Shown piece after piece: positions 37,403 through 49,074 of a stretch of DNA of 64,000 bases (positions within the stretch are counted from its first letter, which is position 1; each line of letters starts with the position of its first letter). The position numbers and the translations under genes are program-made. The stretch lies in assembly GCF_027595985.1 (NCBI RefSeq), contig NC_073306.1:103755484-103819483 (forward strand). The letters are read 5' to 3'. This DNA comes from Sorex araneus (lineage: Eukaryota; Chordata; Mammalia; Eulipotyphla; Soricidae). Below the pieces are notes generated by a model. It did no database searches and had not been told where the DNA came from. It saw nothing but the letters and a program-made list of their open reading frames with translations.

Positions 37403-37490
37403 TTCCGGTTCCCCGGGACTTGCCAAAAAAGGCGAAGATCCGGTGCCGGCGGCTCCGCCCCCCCAGGCCCTTGTTTGGAGCCATTCCGGA
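37403..37490 (-). promoter_or_regulatory. EGR2: Upstream SRE/ETS cluster of EGR2
   Basis: A perfect CArG box, CCAAAAAAGG (37423-37432), has an ETS core TTCCGG at 37403-37408 beside it. A one-mismatch CArG, CCTTGTTTGG (37469-37478), is followed by TTCCGGAA at 37484. The SRE plus ETS arrangement fits SRF-ternary-complex-factor binding seen in the EGR family. Confidence 0.6.
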
Positions 37491-37986
37491 AAATTAAACT
37501 TCGGAAAGAAACCGAGCGGAGCCGAGACACTCCAGTCAAACCCCTACTCACTTTCTTGGCAGCTCAAAACCGCAAGCAAAAGCAGGCCGCGAATTAAAAA
37601 AAAAAAAAAAAGCGGCTCGCATTCACGGAAGCTGACTGCTTGTTTTCTGAATTACTTGGTGGAAAGAAGTGGCTGGTGATAAGAGTGAATGCGGTATTGC
37701 TTTTTTGGAAAGTCTGTTCTATTTATACAGGAGCGAAAACGGAACAGGTTTGGGGCTGTTTGTTTGGTTTAAGTATTTTGGGCACCTGGGCGGGGGGGAG
37801 GCGGGGAGGAAGAGAGGGAGGGCGGTGTTGGAAGGGGGATAGACCCGAGGAAGAGGCGCGTTGCGGGGAGCTTCGAGAAATCCTCTGCGGGAGACACCCT
37901 CCTTCCTCTGCCCGCGCGCTGCCCGCCTCCCTTCAGCTGCTGCGCGCCGCGGGCGCGGTGCCCGGCGCGTCTGGGCGGTCGGCTGT

Positions 37987-37995
37987 GCGGGGGCG
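37987..37995 (+). promoter_or_regulatory. EGR consensus site
   Basis: GCGGGGGCG matches the EGR-family site, about 0.9 kb upstream of the EGR2 start, so auto- or cross-regulation is possible. Confidence 0.45.
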
Positions 37996-38037
37996 TCCAG
38001 ATGGAGGCTTGGACACTCACCCTGTCCCACCAACACA

Positions 38038-38062
38038 GCGCGCGCGCACACACACGCAGGGG

Positions 38063-38103
<41 letters not shown>

Positions 38104-38113
38104 GCGCGCGCGC
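38038..38113. repeat. Alternating (CG)(CA)n tract with Z-DNA potential
   Basis: Two blocks of GCGCGCGC joined to CACACA runs (38038-38055 and 38062-38102), then AGCGCGCGCGCT. Purine-pyrimidine alternation is nearly continuous for 75 bp. Confidence 0.9.
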
Positions 38114-38144
38114 TCTTACACGCTCCGCTTCCGCTACACATACT

Positions 38145-38153
38145 CGCCCCCGC
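38145..38153 (-). promoter_or_regulatory. EGR consensus site
   Basis: CGCCCCCGC on the plus strand equals GCGGGGGCG on the minus strand, 150 bp beyond the first EGR site and on the other side of the Z-DNA-prone tract. Confidence 0.45.
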
Positions 38154-40106
38154 TGCCTTCTTCGCACACCCACTCGGACACCTTAGGCTACACACCTCCT
38201 GTTGACAGCGCCCCGGACGCCGCGCGGGTGCCCGGTCCAACTGCACTGGGTGCTCGACGCAGCCTTTCACCCTCCCCTCCTCTGCCTGCACTGTCTCCCC
38301 CGCCCCCAACCCGGGCAGCCCCCGACCCCCGAGAGCCCACACTCTGCTGGTGCGTTCTTCCCAGCCCCCGAACTCCGGGACGCACACATTAGGCGGACGC
38401 CTCTCCGTTCCCGCGCCCCGAGCCACCCCCGTGCGCCCGGGAGTCCCCCCGAGCCGCGTCGCCCCAGCCTGTGTCGAGCCTCTCTCCCCCACAGTTCCCT
38501 TGGCAAGGGAAAAAACAAGACCCCAACGGAGACACGTCTGGATAGTTCCCAAAGCATTTTCCTTTTTTTTTTTTTTTTAATGTCGTGGCAGAGCTCAGAC
38601 CCCAAAGCAATTTCTAAAAACTTTTCGCGGTCCAGGAGCAGGGGATGCGGGCTCGCAGCGCTGGGGCCCCTCGGCCCGACCCACCCCGGCCCCCACCAGG
38701 AACTCCGGGTTGGGCTGGGGCCCCCTCGGAGGCCTGTCCCCGATGGCCAAGTCCAGCGCGTCCCCAGCCTTCCGCTCACCGCCCCCAAGCCACCCGGGCC
38801 TGGGCAGGGCCCTGGGCGGACCGCGAGAGCCCGCTGGGCGCTTTCCCGCCCCCCAGGCCGGCGGGCCCCAGCCCGGCGGGGGCGCGGGCGGGCGGGAGCC
38901 ACGGCGCCACGCAGTGGAGGAACGCGGCGCTGCAGGCGGTGGCCGGGCGCTCACCTGCCGCGGCCGCCCGCTCCCGCCGGGTCTTCAGCCTGGCGGCCAG
39001 GGCCCCGGCGCTGCCGGCCGCTGCTGCAGCTCCTCCACCCAAACGCCGCTTCGGCCCCGGGACCCCACGAAACCTGTCCACCCTTCACCCCGCGGCGGCT
39101 AAACCATCTTTTAGGACTTCAAATGCCCTGAAAACATTCGGGAAAGTTTCTGGCTTGCTCTGTGCGCTCCTTCCCAATGGTAGACCAAAAGGAAAGAAAA
39201 AAAAATTAAGGGTAAAGGAAGAAGTCGCAGCAAGGTTAGCACCTTCGTAGGGTCCCCCGCCCTCCCTGGAGAAAAAGGTGCAAAGTCCCGTCTCTTAAAA
39301 CACGAGTAGAAAAAGCAGCGCTCTTACCACGTGCGCCAGCCCGCTCCGCCTGCGCTCCGGCCGGTCCCGCGGCCCCCGCGCTGACCACGGGCAAGACGAC
39401 GCCTCGGAGGGGAGCCCGACTCGCATCTCCAGCCCGGAGTCCGAAAGCCGGCGGGCGGCGGTGGAGGGGCGCAGGAGGATGCGGCTGGGGGTCGCGGCAG
39501 CGGGGCCGGCCTCCGAGGTGAGCACCCACCGGCGGCTGGCGCGGGCGCTGCGACTGCGAGCGCTTCGCTCCTCTGCCCGCACGTGGGCGGGCGGGCGGGT
39601 GAGTTGCCGGGGCCGCCCCGCGGCGGGCGCTGCTGCCAAGCCTGCCCGCGGCCACCAGCGCCGCCCGGAGGGGGAGCGCCCAGACTCCCGAGTGCCAGGC
39701 TGCGGGGCGCAGAGGGCAGCGCGCCGGTCGGGGGCGGCCCGGGCGAGGAGCAGGCGCGCGGTCTAGGGCGCCCCCACCCCCCGCAGCCCCCCACGCGTTC
39801 CGGAAGGAAGGAGGAGGCCCAGTTGCGGGTTCGATGGGGCAGAGGGCCCCGCCGAGCAGAGGCGAGTGTGCTCGGCCCGTCTGAAAAGCCATTCCAGTAA
39901 AGGAGAAGCGACTGATCGGGATAATTTGGAGCTTTCTAGAGACTCACACCTCCCTAAGAGGTGGGGCCGGGGGAGGGGGGGGTGCTGGGACAAGTAGCAG
40001 CTGCAGGGGGCCAGCGCGGGCGCCCAAGAGGTGCCCAGGGCCAGTCCCGGGAGGCCTTCCCTGAACCTCTGCTGCAAACGGGTCAGTAGATGTTTCCTGT
40101 AACCTT

Positions 40107-40220
40107 TTCTTTCTCTTTCTCTCCTTTCTCCCTCCCTTCCTCCCTTCCTTCCTTGTTTCCTTTCTTCCTTGTTTCCTCCTTTCCTTCCCTTGCTTTCTCT
40201 CTTCCTTCCTCTTCTTTTTT
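40107..40220. repeat. Polypyrimidine tract (CTTT/CCTT-rich)
   Basis: About 115 bp of almost only C and T on the plus strand, with a few G interruptions, at the outer edge of the EGR2 CpG island. Confidence 0.9.
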
Positions 40221-40791
40221 AAAAAAAGATTGTTTAATTGGATAAACAGCCATTTCAAGCCAGTCACCCTGAGTTCAGATAGGTGAGCAGTAGTTCAGAG
40301 ACTAACGTGACTCGCCAAAGTCACGCAGCTGATACGTACGTGGTAGTGTCCGAACTTGCCCCGGCTCTTCAGTGCGCTGCCCGCTCCATCCTTTGCTCAG
40401 GGAAACCCGGTCCGCAGAGCCTGACTCAGCCTACCAGGGAACACATACGTTCACCCTCAACATCATCTCCCCCCCCCTTTGGCATTTCTGTGGAGAGGAA
40501 AGCTGAGGTGAGGGGTCCAAAAGGACAAGGCACTGCCATGAACACCCCCTTAGCCTTCAGCCTGAAGGAAGACTTTGGGTTCTTGGGTCATCCGGATACA
40601 GCTTCTGAGTGGAATGACCAGACAGGGACTAAACCAGGACACCAAGAGACCCCGTAAGAGGAGCCAGGCGCACAGTCTCCTTCCAGGAGGGGGAGGTGAG
40701 GAGACAAAGAGACAGAAACCCCATGGGTGTTTGCTGAAGGAGAAACTGGGCCCGGGGAGTGGAGAAGAAGGCAGACCATGGCAGCTGAATG

Positions 40792-40793
<2 letters not shown>

Positions 40794-40850
<57 letters not shown>
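40794..40850. repeat. (CA)n microsatellite, about 28 units
   Basis: A pure ACACAC run. The Cys/Val or His/Thr frames across it are artefacts. Confidence 0.98.
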
Positions 40851-40852
<2 letters not shown>

Positions 40853-40859
40853 TGGTCTT

Positions 40860-41934
40860 TATTTTTTGGCATTTGAACTTTTTCTCATCAAAAACTGAAC
40901 AAACAAATGCCTTTCCTTAAGCTGGAATTGTCAAAATGCCCAAGATGTATCAGGGTTATTAAAGAGCAGCGCATGGGTGCCAGGTTCTGATTTGCTTTGT
41001 CCCAATTCCAGACCCAGAAAGTAGAAGAGGAAGGAAGCAGAGGAGCCCTTTGGTAGACTTGCGTGCTCACACAGGAGGGAGAGTTGATGGGGCAACCCAG
41101 AGGGGCGTTAGCCTGTGGGTTTGCACTGGCCTCAGAGTTCTCTCAGCCATTTTCAGATTCCCCCGCCCCCCACCCCTGGAGTGTGGGCTGAAAGTCACAC
41201 TCTGCCATTAGGCTGGTCACTAATAAGCTATTAACGTTCACATTTTGATTTATCAGGAATTGGCTTAAATTAATGTAGACTAGTCCTGCTTCATGGATTT
41301 TCTTTCTAGTACTGCATCTGGCATGGGAGAAAAAGGAGGATCAAGAATTATCCTCAACTGTGTATCCGCCCATGGGTACGGATCCCTAACTCCAGTACCA
41401 CTGGGCCTGTGCATCTCAGTGAAAATCAGGTTTATTGCTGACTCTTTCAACAACCTGTCGACTGTTTTTAAAGGTGCCATGTGAACTAAGAACATTGACA
41501 AATAATTCTTAGATTCAGCATCTCACTACTAATCAGTCTAGTAATCCCAGGTAATTTCTGGTGTTTTTAGCTACACCTATACCCAAAGGAAGCAATGATT
41601 TTCACCAGTCCTGTGTGCAAATAAAGTCACGTTTCACTGCACAAATAATGTGGAGAACAGAAATAAAACACTATAGTATTATTTGGTAGAAGCAGCACTA
41701 GTCTACCAATAAGGTGCTCAGGTTCCCTGTGGATGAACTATCAGGTAACAGATGTTTCTTGAGCAGATACATTTTGTCAAGCTCCAGGCTAAGCAGAGAA
41801 CACAAAACTGCCTGAAGTCAGGCCTTGGAGCTTGCACTGATTCATACAAATGGACAGTTTCAAACAGGACAGTGTTTGACCCCAGTCAAAGAAAAGGCAA
41901 AGAACCCAGTCAAGTTGTAAAAAGTCGAGGAAGC
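40860..41934. other. Intergenic DNA upstream of EGR2
   Basis: No gene, SINE or LINE was recognised. The open frames are short. Confidence 0.45.
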
Positions 41935-42107
41935 TGGGGCCAGAGGGATAGGACAGCAGGTAGGGCGCTTACCTTGCATGAATGAAGCCGACCCAGGTTT
42001 TATCCCAGGCAGCATATATGGTCCCCAAGCGTCCCCAGGAGTTATTCTTGAGGGCATAGCCAGGAGTAACCCCTGTGCATCACTGGATGTGACCCCACAA
42101 CAAAATA
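41935..42107 (+). repeat. SINE A
   Basis: GGGGCCAGAGGGATAGGACA, CCGACCCAGGTTTTATCCCA and CAGGAGTAACCCCTGTGCAT. Confidence 0.85.
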
Positions 42108-42226
42108 GGTTGAGAAAGATTTCTCTAAGCAGAGATGTAAAAAATGTGCAAGGACTGGGGGGAAGGTCACTAGAAACAAGACCAGGAAAACAGGGCAGGT
42201 GTGAAAAGACCCTGCAGAGGAAGGAA

Positions 42227-42230
<4 letters not shown>

Positions 42231-42284
<54 letters not shown>
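42231..42284. repeat. (TG)n microsatellite, about 27 units
   Basis: A pure GTGTGT run. Confidence 0.98.
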
Positions 42285-42285
<1 letters not shown>

Positions 42286-42289
42286 TTTT

Positions 42290-43019
42290 AACCTTTACGG
42301 CCCTCTCCTTTTATCTGCCACTGTCTTCTCTGGCTAATTATAGGAGCATTCTAATTTTTTACATTGAATTGTTTTTAAATTTAATATAAGTTTTGTGGAA
42401 AACCTCTCAGCTCCTGCAAAAGAGTGAGAACTTCCCAATAGGTTTTTGGCAGGGAGAAAGAAATGTACTGAAATTCTTATTGATATCATCAGTGTGTTTT
42501 AATGACAGTCTTAATGAAATAATGCTCCTTGGTTGACTATTTCTCAATAAGGAAATGACAGGCGATGTGAATTTTGTTTTATTTTAAATGAATAGAGTAT
42601 AGAAATGAAGCCTTCCTGATCTCAAACTACAGATCACTTTAACATTGCTGGCAAAAAATAAAAGGTAAATCAATGGATCCTTTATCATGATTCAGAAAGA
42701 CAAACTATGTATCAACCTGGAGACCAGTTACCAAGTCATAGCCTGGTCTTAAACTCTCAAGCTAACCCTTCTTCCCCAGATCATAATTTTTAATAATAAC
42801 CACACTTTAAAATCTTTCATATTTTATGATTAGTCATAAGAAAAATGAAGTTTGCTATTCCTGAGTATTTTTAGTATACTTCAGTGATTTAGTTAAATTT
42901 CTAATTTATGGCAAATAATTTTCTCTTTTCCATATAATGTCAAACATCCTACAGAAGCTCTGGGCATGTGTGTTGGTGTTTATTTGTTTTATGATTTTGA
43001 TGGATGTTTCTTAAAATGT
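42290..43019. other. Intergenic AT-rich DNA
   Basis: Nothing recognisable was seen. Confidence 0.45.
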
Positions 43020-43145
43020 TTGTTTTGGGGGTCACAGCCAGCAGCGCTCAGGGGCTACTCCCAGCTCTGTTGTTCTCAGGGGACCAAAAATGGAACTGGG
43101 CTTCCCACATGCAACGTATGCTCTCAGCCATTGAACTCGAGACCC
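43020..43145 (-). repeat. SINE A, old copy
   Basis: GGGGGTCACAGCCAGCAGCG, CAGGGGCTACTCCCAGCTCT and a reversed head near 43130. Confidence 0.65.
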
Positions 43146-43299
43146 CAAGAAGCCCTGTTTGTCTGTTGTTTTATTTTTTATGTTAGAAAAGCACAAGGCA
43201 AGTCACAACATTCAGTTGTGAGAGTAGTTGTTTCACAATATTTTATATTTCAGTTAAATAATCTTAATAATGTTACAATTAAGATTATGAGCTCTAGAG

Positions 43300-43460
43300 C
43301 TTAAACCCATGTGACCTTGATTAAAATTCCAGGTCCTAGGTTCAGCTTTTAACTCTGACGCTACCTGGCTGTGTGTTCTTGTGCAATTTCCTCATTTGTA
43401 AAGTGAACCGAAAAATTACACATATCTCACGAGGTAGTACTGGAGGATTAAATAGAATGA
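43300..43460 (+). repeat. MIR
   Basis: ACCTGGCTGTGTGTTCTTGT, TTTCCTCATTTGTAAAGTGA, CTCACGAGGTAGTACTGGAG and GATTAAATAGAATGAC follow the MIR consensus order. Confidence 0.8.
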
Positions 43461-43461
43461 C

Positions 43462-43585
43462 AAGGCTGGGGATATATTTCAAAGTCTGGGTTGCATGATT
43501 TGCATGCTGGGGCCTTAGGTTTGATTCCTCGCCCCACATGATCTTCCAAGCACTGTCACGAGTGACCTTTGAACACCGAGCTAGA
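43462..43585 (+). repeat. SINE A-like, old copy
   Basis: GGCTGGGGATATATTTCAAA, TAGGTTTGATTCCTCGCCCC and GAGTGACCTTTGAACACCGA. Confidence 0.65.
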
Positions 43586-43734
43586 AAAGACTGTCAGAAA
43601 CTTTAAAATTAAAATTTCAAAATGGCAGATGTGAAGCACATAGTACTTACTAATCATTAGCTATCAAATTATTACTATTCTCCTACAATTACTATATGAG
43701 CAGAACCATTACTTTGTTTTTCTACATGTTCATT

Positions 43735-43900
43735 TCTTTAATAGTCATAACCAGCTTGAGTACTCAGTTCTTAGTACTCATAACCAGATTGTTAGATCCT
43801 ATTTTATATATGGGGACTCAGAGAAGATTTAGAGCTTACCCAGATTTACATATAAGCTGCAGACAAGAGCATGGATTTTGTTCTCTCAATTGTCAATATC
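43735..43900 (-). repeat. MIR, diverged
   Basis: The plus strand shows the reversed MIR order: ATCCTATTTTATATATGGGG, then GACTCAGAGAAGATTTAGAG and CTTACCCAGATTTACATATA. Confidence 0.55.
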
Positions 43901-44734
43901 TTTCAAATACGGCCTGTGATAGAGAAACCTACAGCAGATAAAGCTAAAAGAGTAAAGCTGTAGTTTACAGTGTTGATATATAAAGAATACATAATTAATT
44001 TATTCCTTGATTATGAGTTTCAGCTTCCAAGAACGATGATGGAATCATTGAGGAAGTTTAGTAATTCTAAGGAAAAAAGGTAATCCAGAAAGAAGTTGTT
44101 ACTTGCATGAAATTTATGACAAGCTATATGCCTTTGTGGAAAATGTTATTTGCATTTATCCAGTTCCATATTATTAATAATAATAATAGTAATAATAATA
44201 TATGTTTTATGGTATTTTTTTCCTCAAGAAAGACAAATACATAATGATAATACTGTGGATTTCTGTCCAGAAGATTTGGAAATGTAAAATCAAAAATTTT
44301 AATTTAAGAAGAGTAGGCTGAAGTACGTTCTGCAAAACAAAAACATAGTGTCACAAAAGGGACAGTACTTGTCTTAGTGTAACCCATATAGAGGATTTGC
44401 CTTCGACTGTTGTCTCACATATATGTCCAACCTGTTCAAATCAATTGTAAATTCCCTCAGGGTAGAGACCTCAGAAGTGTACTTCCTGTCTGTATTCTGG
44501 ATTGAAACTCAATGTCTTCTTCCCTAAAGTGAAAGGGAGTGATGTCTTGGGCTTAGAATGAGTCTAGCTTGTCTCTGTTTTGAGTAAACAAGGAGATGGG
44601 GGCAGCTATCCATAGGATTAAGTGGATAGAAGTACTAGAACCTGGTGCTGGGTGTAGCTCTATGTAGTGAGAAAAGTACCAGGTTAGGAATTAAGCTTAG
44701 TGGTTGCGCCTCCATAATAATAATAATGTCTCAC

Positions 44735-44970
44735 CAGTAATAATAGTTAATATTTATTGAGCATTTAAGAGTATTAAGCTCCCAGTTGACTGTGTTGTCT
44801 TATCTCTTACTTGGCCAGCCACTCCATGAAGTAGAAACCATTACTCTTTTCACTTTACAGGTGAGGGTACACTGAGTCATCAAAGCTCCAGCCACAGAGC
44901 TAATTAAGTCACCACCACAAGGTGAGCCCCAGCAGTGTGACCCCATTACTTCTAAGCCTAGTACTGACCC
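44735..44970 (-). repeat. MIR, long copy
   Basis: The reversed MIR order is clear: TTAATATTTATTGAGCATTT, CTCCATGAAGTAGAAACCAT, TTTTCACTTTACAGGTGAGG, GTACACTGAGTCATCAAAGC and CACAGAGCTAATTAAGTCAC. Confidence 0.8.
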
Positions 44971-44974
44971 TGGC

Positions 44975-46575
44975 CTGTGTAACGAGACAAGCCACTTCAC
45001 CTCTGACTCTTAGTCTTTTCATCTTTATAATGAGACTGGACAGGCTGCCTCGATACCCTTAGCTAGACCAGTGGTGAGTGAATTGCAGTGAAATAAAGAA
45101 AGAGGAAGATTAAGAACATGCTATTAAAACTGAGATGTGTACCACAAATCTTAGAGTTGTCTCCCAGGATTATGTGTGGTCTTCAGCAACAAAGGTAACC
45201 GTCGATTGAGTTGGGGGTTGGGAGAAGCAACATTTATGATTCCAGGACAGGAAAAAGCATCAGTATTTGAACAGATTCTAACCAGTTTGCTTGCCAGCCA
45301 TTCCTTTGAAATAGTCCCTTTTCACTATCCCCCATCACATGGGAGGGCAATCTTGATAGGTGAACTTCTTTCTACCTGAAGATGGGATTTGGGAAGGTGG
45401 CCCCTGCAGGGGCCTTTGGAAAGAGTCCCTGGCAGATCTGCTTCTCCTGATGCTAGTAACAAGCCTAGCAATATGGTCACAGTCCTTCCCAAATCCAAAT
45501 AATTCATTTGAATGTATGTTTCAACTCAGGGGCTGTTGTGCCTGCAAGAATATTGTGGTCACAGTGTGCTCACTCATGGGTAAGGGAAAGATTCAGTCAG
45601 TAAGCACACAGCCAGAGTCTCCCAGAGATTTGGCCATTTCCAGACTTTTAGTATTAGAAAGTGTTTTTTTTAAAGTATGATTATTTAGACAACAGCTATG
45701 GAAAATATAAAAATGAAGAAATCTATAATATTTAAGCTCTTTCATCCCTCTGGACTTTATGAAACAAGGGTTCTTAATGCCTGAGGCCTGGAAACCACAG
45801 CAATGACTTATGGAACCAGCTCAAGATCAACTGAGGGTGGAATTATGAATTAGCAGCTAGGTGAACAAGACAGAGTAGGAATCCCTTGGGGTGAACCTGC
45901 CTTACTTACCAGTACCTGGATAAGTTCATGGTGGTCTGTTAATCCAGCCAATGAATTATTTACCTAGTTAACACTCTGTGTCAGGCAGTAAATTAAATGC
46001 TTAGGAGGCATCAGCGAATAAAATTTCCCTATCTTCATATAGCTAACAAGCTAGAAATCCTTCAACATTTACTTTTAAGAATCAAACAAAAGGAGGGGGG
46101 AACTCAATTTGTTGCATCTTCCAAACTTTTATCTAAAATTGTGTTTGTCATGCTCCAGGACAAAGGGAAAAAATATCAGCTTATTTGAATAACATTCTTA
46201 TGTGTGATACTTCCTTGTTGCACCGGGTCCTTCAGAGATAGAAAACATCCCCTTTATAATATGTATTTTATTTTCTCCTTGGGAGATATGAAATATGTTA
46301 ATCATGTTGTTTTGAATAAAAACCGGTCACAAGGTAGAATATAACCCTCAACCTTTTAGTTAATGTGGAAATATCTCAGTTCCTATTAGCCTGTTCTCAG
46401 AATTTTTGTCTATCGATTCTTCACCAACCAACTCCTTGCTGAACTTGGTAATTCCCCTCACCTGACAGAAGTGAAAAGCCTAACTAAGAGTGGCACTCTA
46501 TCCCTTCCAAGTCTCTTTTATAAATATAACCTTTTCTGGGTATCTAAAATATAACCAAGCCAACAATGCTTTCCT
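44975..46575. other. Intergenic DNA
   Basis: No gene or young repeat seen in 1.6 kb. Confidence 0.45.
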
Positions 46576-46579
46576 CTGC

Positions 46580-46695
46580 CACATTCACCTTCCCTACTGC
46601 CCAGAGAAATTAAGTGAGGCCCAGACAGGGCAAGTGACTTACCGAAGGTCACAAAGATTTAAAGGAGGCAGAACCTGCATTCCTAGTCAGTATTC
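46580..46695 (-). repeat. MIR fragment
   Basis: GAAATTAAGTGAGGCCCAGA, CAGGGCAAGTGACTTACCGA, AGGTCACAAAGATTTAAAGG and AGGCAGAACCTGCATTCCTA follow the reversed MIR core. Confidence 0.75.
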
Positions 46696-46699
46696 TCAT

Positions 46700-47525
46700 G
46701 CTGAGTTTGAGAGCTCTGTCTGTGAAATGTAAGCCTCAACTACTCCTTAGGAATGTGAATGCTTGTGACATCCCTAAGACATTTTCATGGCTAGTGGCCA
46801 GTTAGCATTTAGGTCATACGTTTTATTTTCCAGTAAGAATGAATCCTATTCTGTATCCCTATATCATTTCATTCACTGCCCCCTCCCCCTCCTACCCCCC
46901 TCCTGTCCACTGTGGGTAGAATTTGGAAGCATAAAATTAATCAACAATAACCAGGCACCCAGGTCCTAGCTCTTTAGATCATAAAAGGCAATATTGGGTC
47001 ACCTGGCCCATCCCCTGTTGTCCTCATCTGTTCCATTTCTGTGAAGTTGACACTGACTCACTGATTGCTACCCTCTGGGTTATCAAGTTGTGGCGCAATT
47101 AGAAGAGATTCTCATCTGTGTGGGGTGGCTTAAAAGTGGTTGGGTCTCTACTGGGGTGACCAGCCTGACCAGGGGGAGGAGACAAATTCATCAGCCTCAT
47201 CTCCAGAAGATTTTGGTGATTTTATTTTTTACCAAACTTTGCTACTTATGCCACAGTCTTCTCAAACATCTTTAGAACTCAATTATATTTTTAATAAAAA
47301 TAGTTTGTGGCTAAAATAATTTGAACTTGTTTGTCTAATGGGTAGCATTATTCTTTCTAATTCTTTCCCAAAAGGTTGGTTACAAGAGCTTGTTAATACA
47401 ATAAAAGGAGAAACCAGCAATTCCATACTGACAAATAAGCATGCTGCTCTATACCTAGCTCATTAGAATCCTAGTCCCAATAATCTGTACTGACACTAAT
47501 AGCATTGTAGAAAACGCCCTTTTGC
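46700..47525. other. Intergenic DNA
   Basis: No feature recognised. One pyrimidine-rich patch lies near 46880-46910. Confidence 0.45.
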
Positions 47526-47529
47526 AGGG

Positions 47530-47670
47530 GTGAAGCTTTCCATTGTGCCCACCATTGTATGAATCCCCGACACCACATATTGTTCCTGGAGCATCACCAG
47601 TGGTTACCCATGAGCACAAGCCAGGAATAGCCCCTGGATATTGCCAGGTATGACCCAAAACCTTACCTCA
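47530..47670 (+). repeat. Old SINE A-like copy
   Basis: GAATCCCCGACACCACATAT, CAGGAATAGCCCCTGGATAT and GCCAGGTATGACCCAAAAC. Confidence 0.6.
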
Positions 47671-47745
47671 AAAAAGAAATTATGACAACCAAAAAATGCC
47701 CTTTTATAAGATTCAATGGGTTGATAAGCTGACTAAAAATTTTAT

Positions 47746-47749
<4 letters not shown>

Positions 47750-47813
<64 letters not shown>
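47750..47813. repeat. Compound (CA)n(TA)n(GA)n microsatellite
   Basis: Three dinucleotide blocks in succession abut the T-rich end of the next SINE. Confidence 0.95.
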
Positions 47814-47814
<1 letters not shown>

Positions 47815-47818
<4 letters not shown>

Positions 47819-47982
47819 GTTGAGCCACACCCAGCTGTACTCCTGGTTCTGTGCTCAAGGATCACCCCTGGTGGGGCTGGGGACCATATGGGGTGCCGGG
47901 GATCAAATCTGGGTCAATCACATGCAAGGCAAGCCCTCCCTCCACACCTACTATACTATAGTAGTTATGGGGCTCCAGCCCC
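47815..47982 (-). repeat. SINE A
   Basis: GAGCCACACCCAGCTGTACT, CTGGGGACCATATGGGGTGC and a head ending GGCTCCAGCCCC. Confidence 0.82.
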
Positions 47983-48605
47983 ATAATTTGTAAAAAGCCC
48001 TAGAACAACTTGTAAGTGCTGACTTGACCTGGACCTCTACTACTACCCTTCCAAGCATATTTTTCTTTCCTTGTTCCCCATGCCAACCATGCTAAGCTAG
48101 ATCTTGAATGTCATGAGGTCTTTCTCATGTTAGAACCTGTGTGTTCACTACTCCCTTTGGAGCGATTCCTGTCTGGCCCTTTAATTATCCCAGTCTTCCT
48201 GTGTCAAACGTATGTGTGTCACCCCCCACCTCACAATTTATATGTTAAAATCTATAACCTATTTATATGTTATAGCGTATAACATTCTACATAAATGCAT
48301 AACATTTTTGAGTGACATAAAAAAAATAAGCCCCATTTGAGATCCAGTCTTTGGGAACTGCTTAGGTGGTAAAGATGCAGCTCGCTCTCAGGATTGCAGC
48401 TAGTGCCCTTATGTGAGGACACTGCGCACAGGCATCTGTGAGCCAGAAGTGGTAGGCGCTCAACACACACCAACTGTGCAGGCACCTGCATCTTGGATTT
48501 CCCAGCCTCCAGAACTGTATGAAATTAATTTCTCTTGTTTATCAACTATTCAGTGAATAATATTCCATTACAGCAGCCCGAACACATATTTCTTCCTCTT
48601 TTTCC
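47983..48605. other. Intergenic DNA
   Basis: No supported feature. Confidence 0.45.
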
Positions 48606-48612
48606 TCTTTTG

Positions 48613-48619
48613 TGTATGT

Positions 48620-48650
<31 letters not shown>
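48613..48650. repeat. (TG)n microsatellite
   Basis: TGTATGTGTG followed by a pure TG run. Confidence 0.95.
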
Positions 48651-48656
48651 CTTGCG

Positions 48657-48783
48657 CACGCGCCACACTCAGCTGTACTCAAGGCTTATTCTTAGTTCTG
48701 TGCTTAAGATTCACTCCTGGTGGAACTCAGAGGGGATGATATGTGGTCCCTGGGTTGGCTATGTGCAAAGCAAGTAGCCCCCA
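48657..48783 (-). repeat. SINE A, old copy
   Basis: GCCACACTCAGCTGTACTCA and GATTCACTCCTGGTGGAACT, with a degraded head. Confidence 0.65.
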
Positions 48784-48916
48784 AATAAGAATATTTCTTA
48801 TTCAGAAAGAAACCTTCTCTTCACAGCCCTTCCTACTTTTCCCTAGGCACCCGTTGTATCTCTGTACTTTATTTTCTTTTATGTGGTAATATTATTTTTT
48901 TGAAGTTTTCAAAAAC

Positions 48917-49072
48917 GTTTGGGCCACACCCAGCCATGCTCAGGACTTACTCCTGGCTTTATGCTCAGGTATACTCTCAGTGGGGCTTGGGGATCATACG
49001 GGATGCTAAGGATTGAGCCTAGGCTGACTCTGTTCACGACAAGCACCCTGCCCACTGTACAAATCTCTCTGA
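48917..49072 (-). repeat. SINE A, old copy
   Basis: GGGCCACACCCAGCCATGCT, CATACGGGATGCTAAGGATT and CACCCTGCCCACTGTACAAA. Confidence 0.78.
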
Positions 49073-49074
49073 CA

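Larger units (their letters stand above)
37140..40060. promoter_or_regulatory. Large CpG island upstream of EGR2
   Basis: Nearly 3 kb of GC-rich, CpG-dense, SINE-free DNA upstream of the EGR2 start. Frames of 200-300 codons exist on both strands, but they are Arg/Pro/Ala/Gly-rich and overlap each other in several frames, as expected of GC-rich non-coding DNA. It may hold alternative EGR2 first exons or the start of an antisense lncRNA like that described in rodent Schwann cells; I see no decisive splice evidence. Confidence 0.7.

Noticed and set aside
37102-39892. Many 100-309-codon frames on both strands upstream of EGR2
   Set aside because: They overlap in several frames, are Arg/Pro/Ala/Gly-rich, contain dinucleotide-repeat peptides and match no family I know; expected in a CpG island.
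40550-40898. Cys/Val- and His/Thr-repeat frames
   Set aside because: They are translations of the (CA)n microsatellite at 40794-40850.
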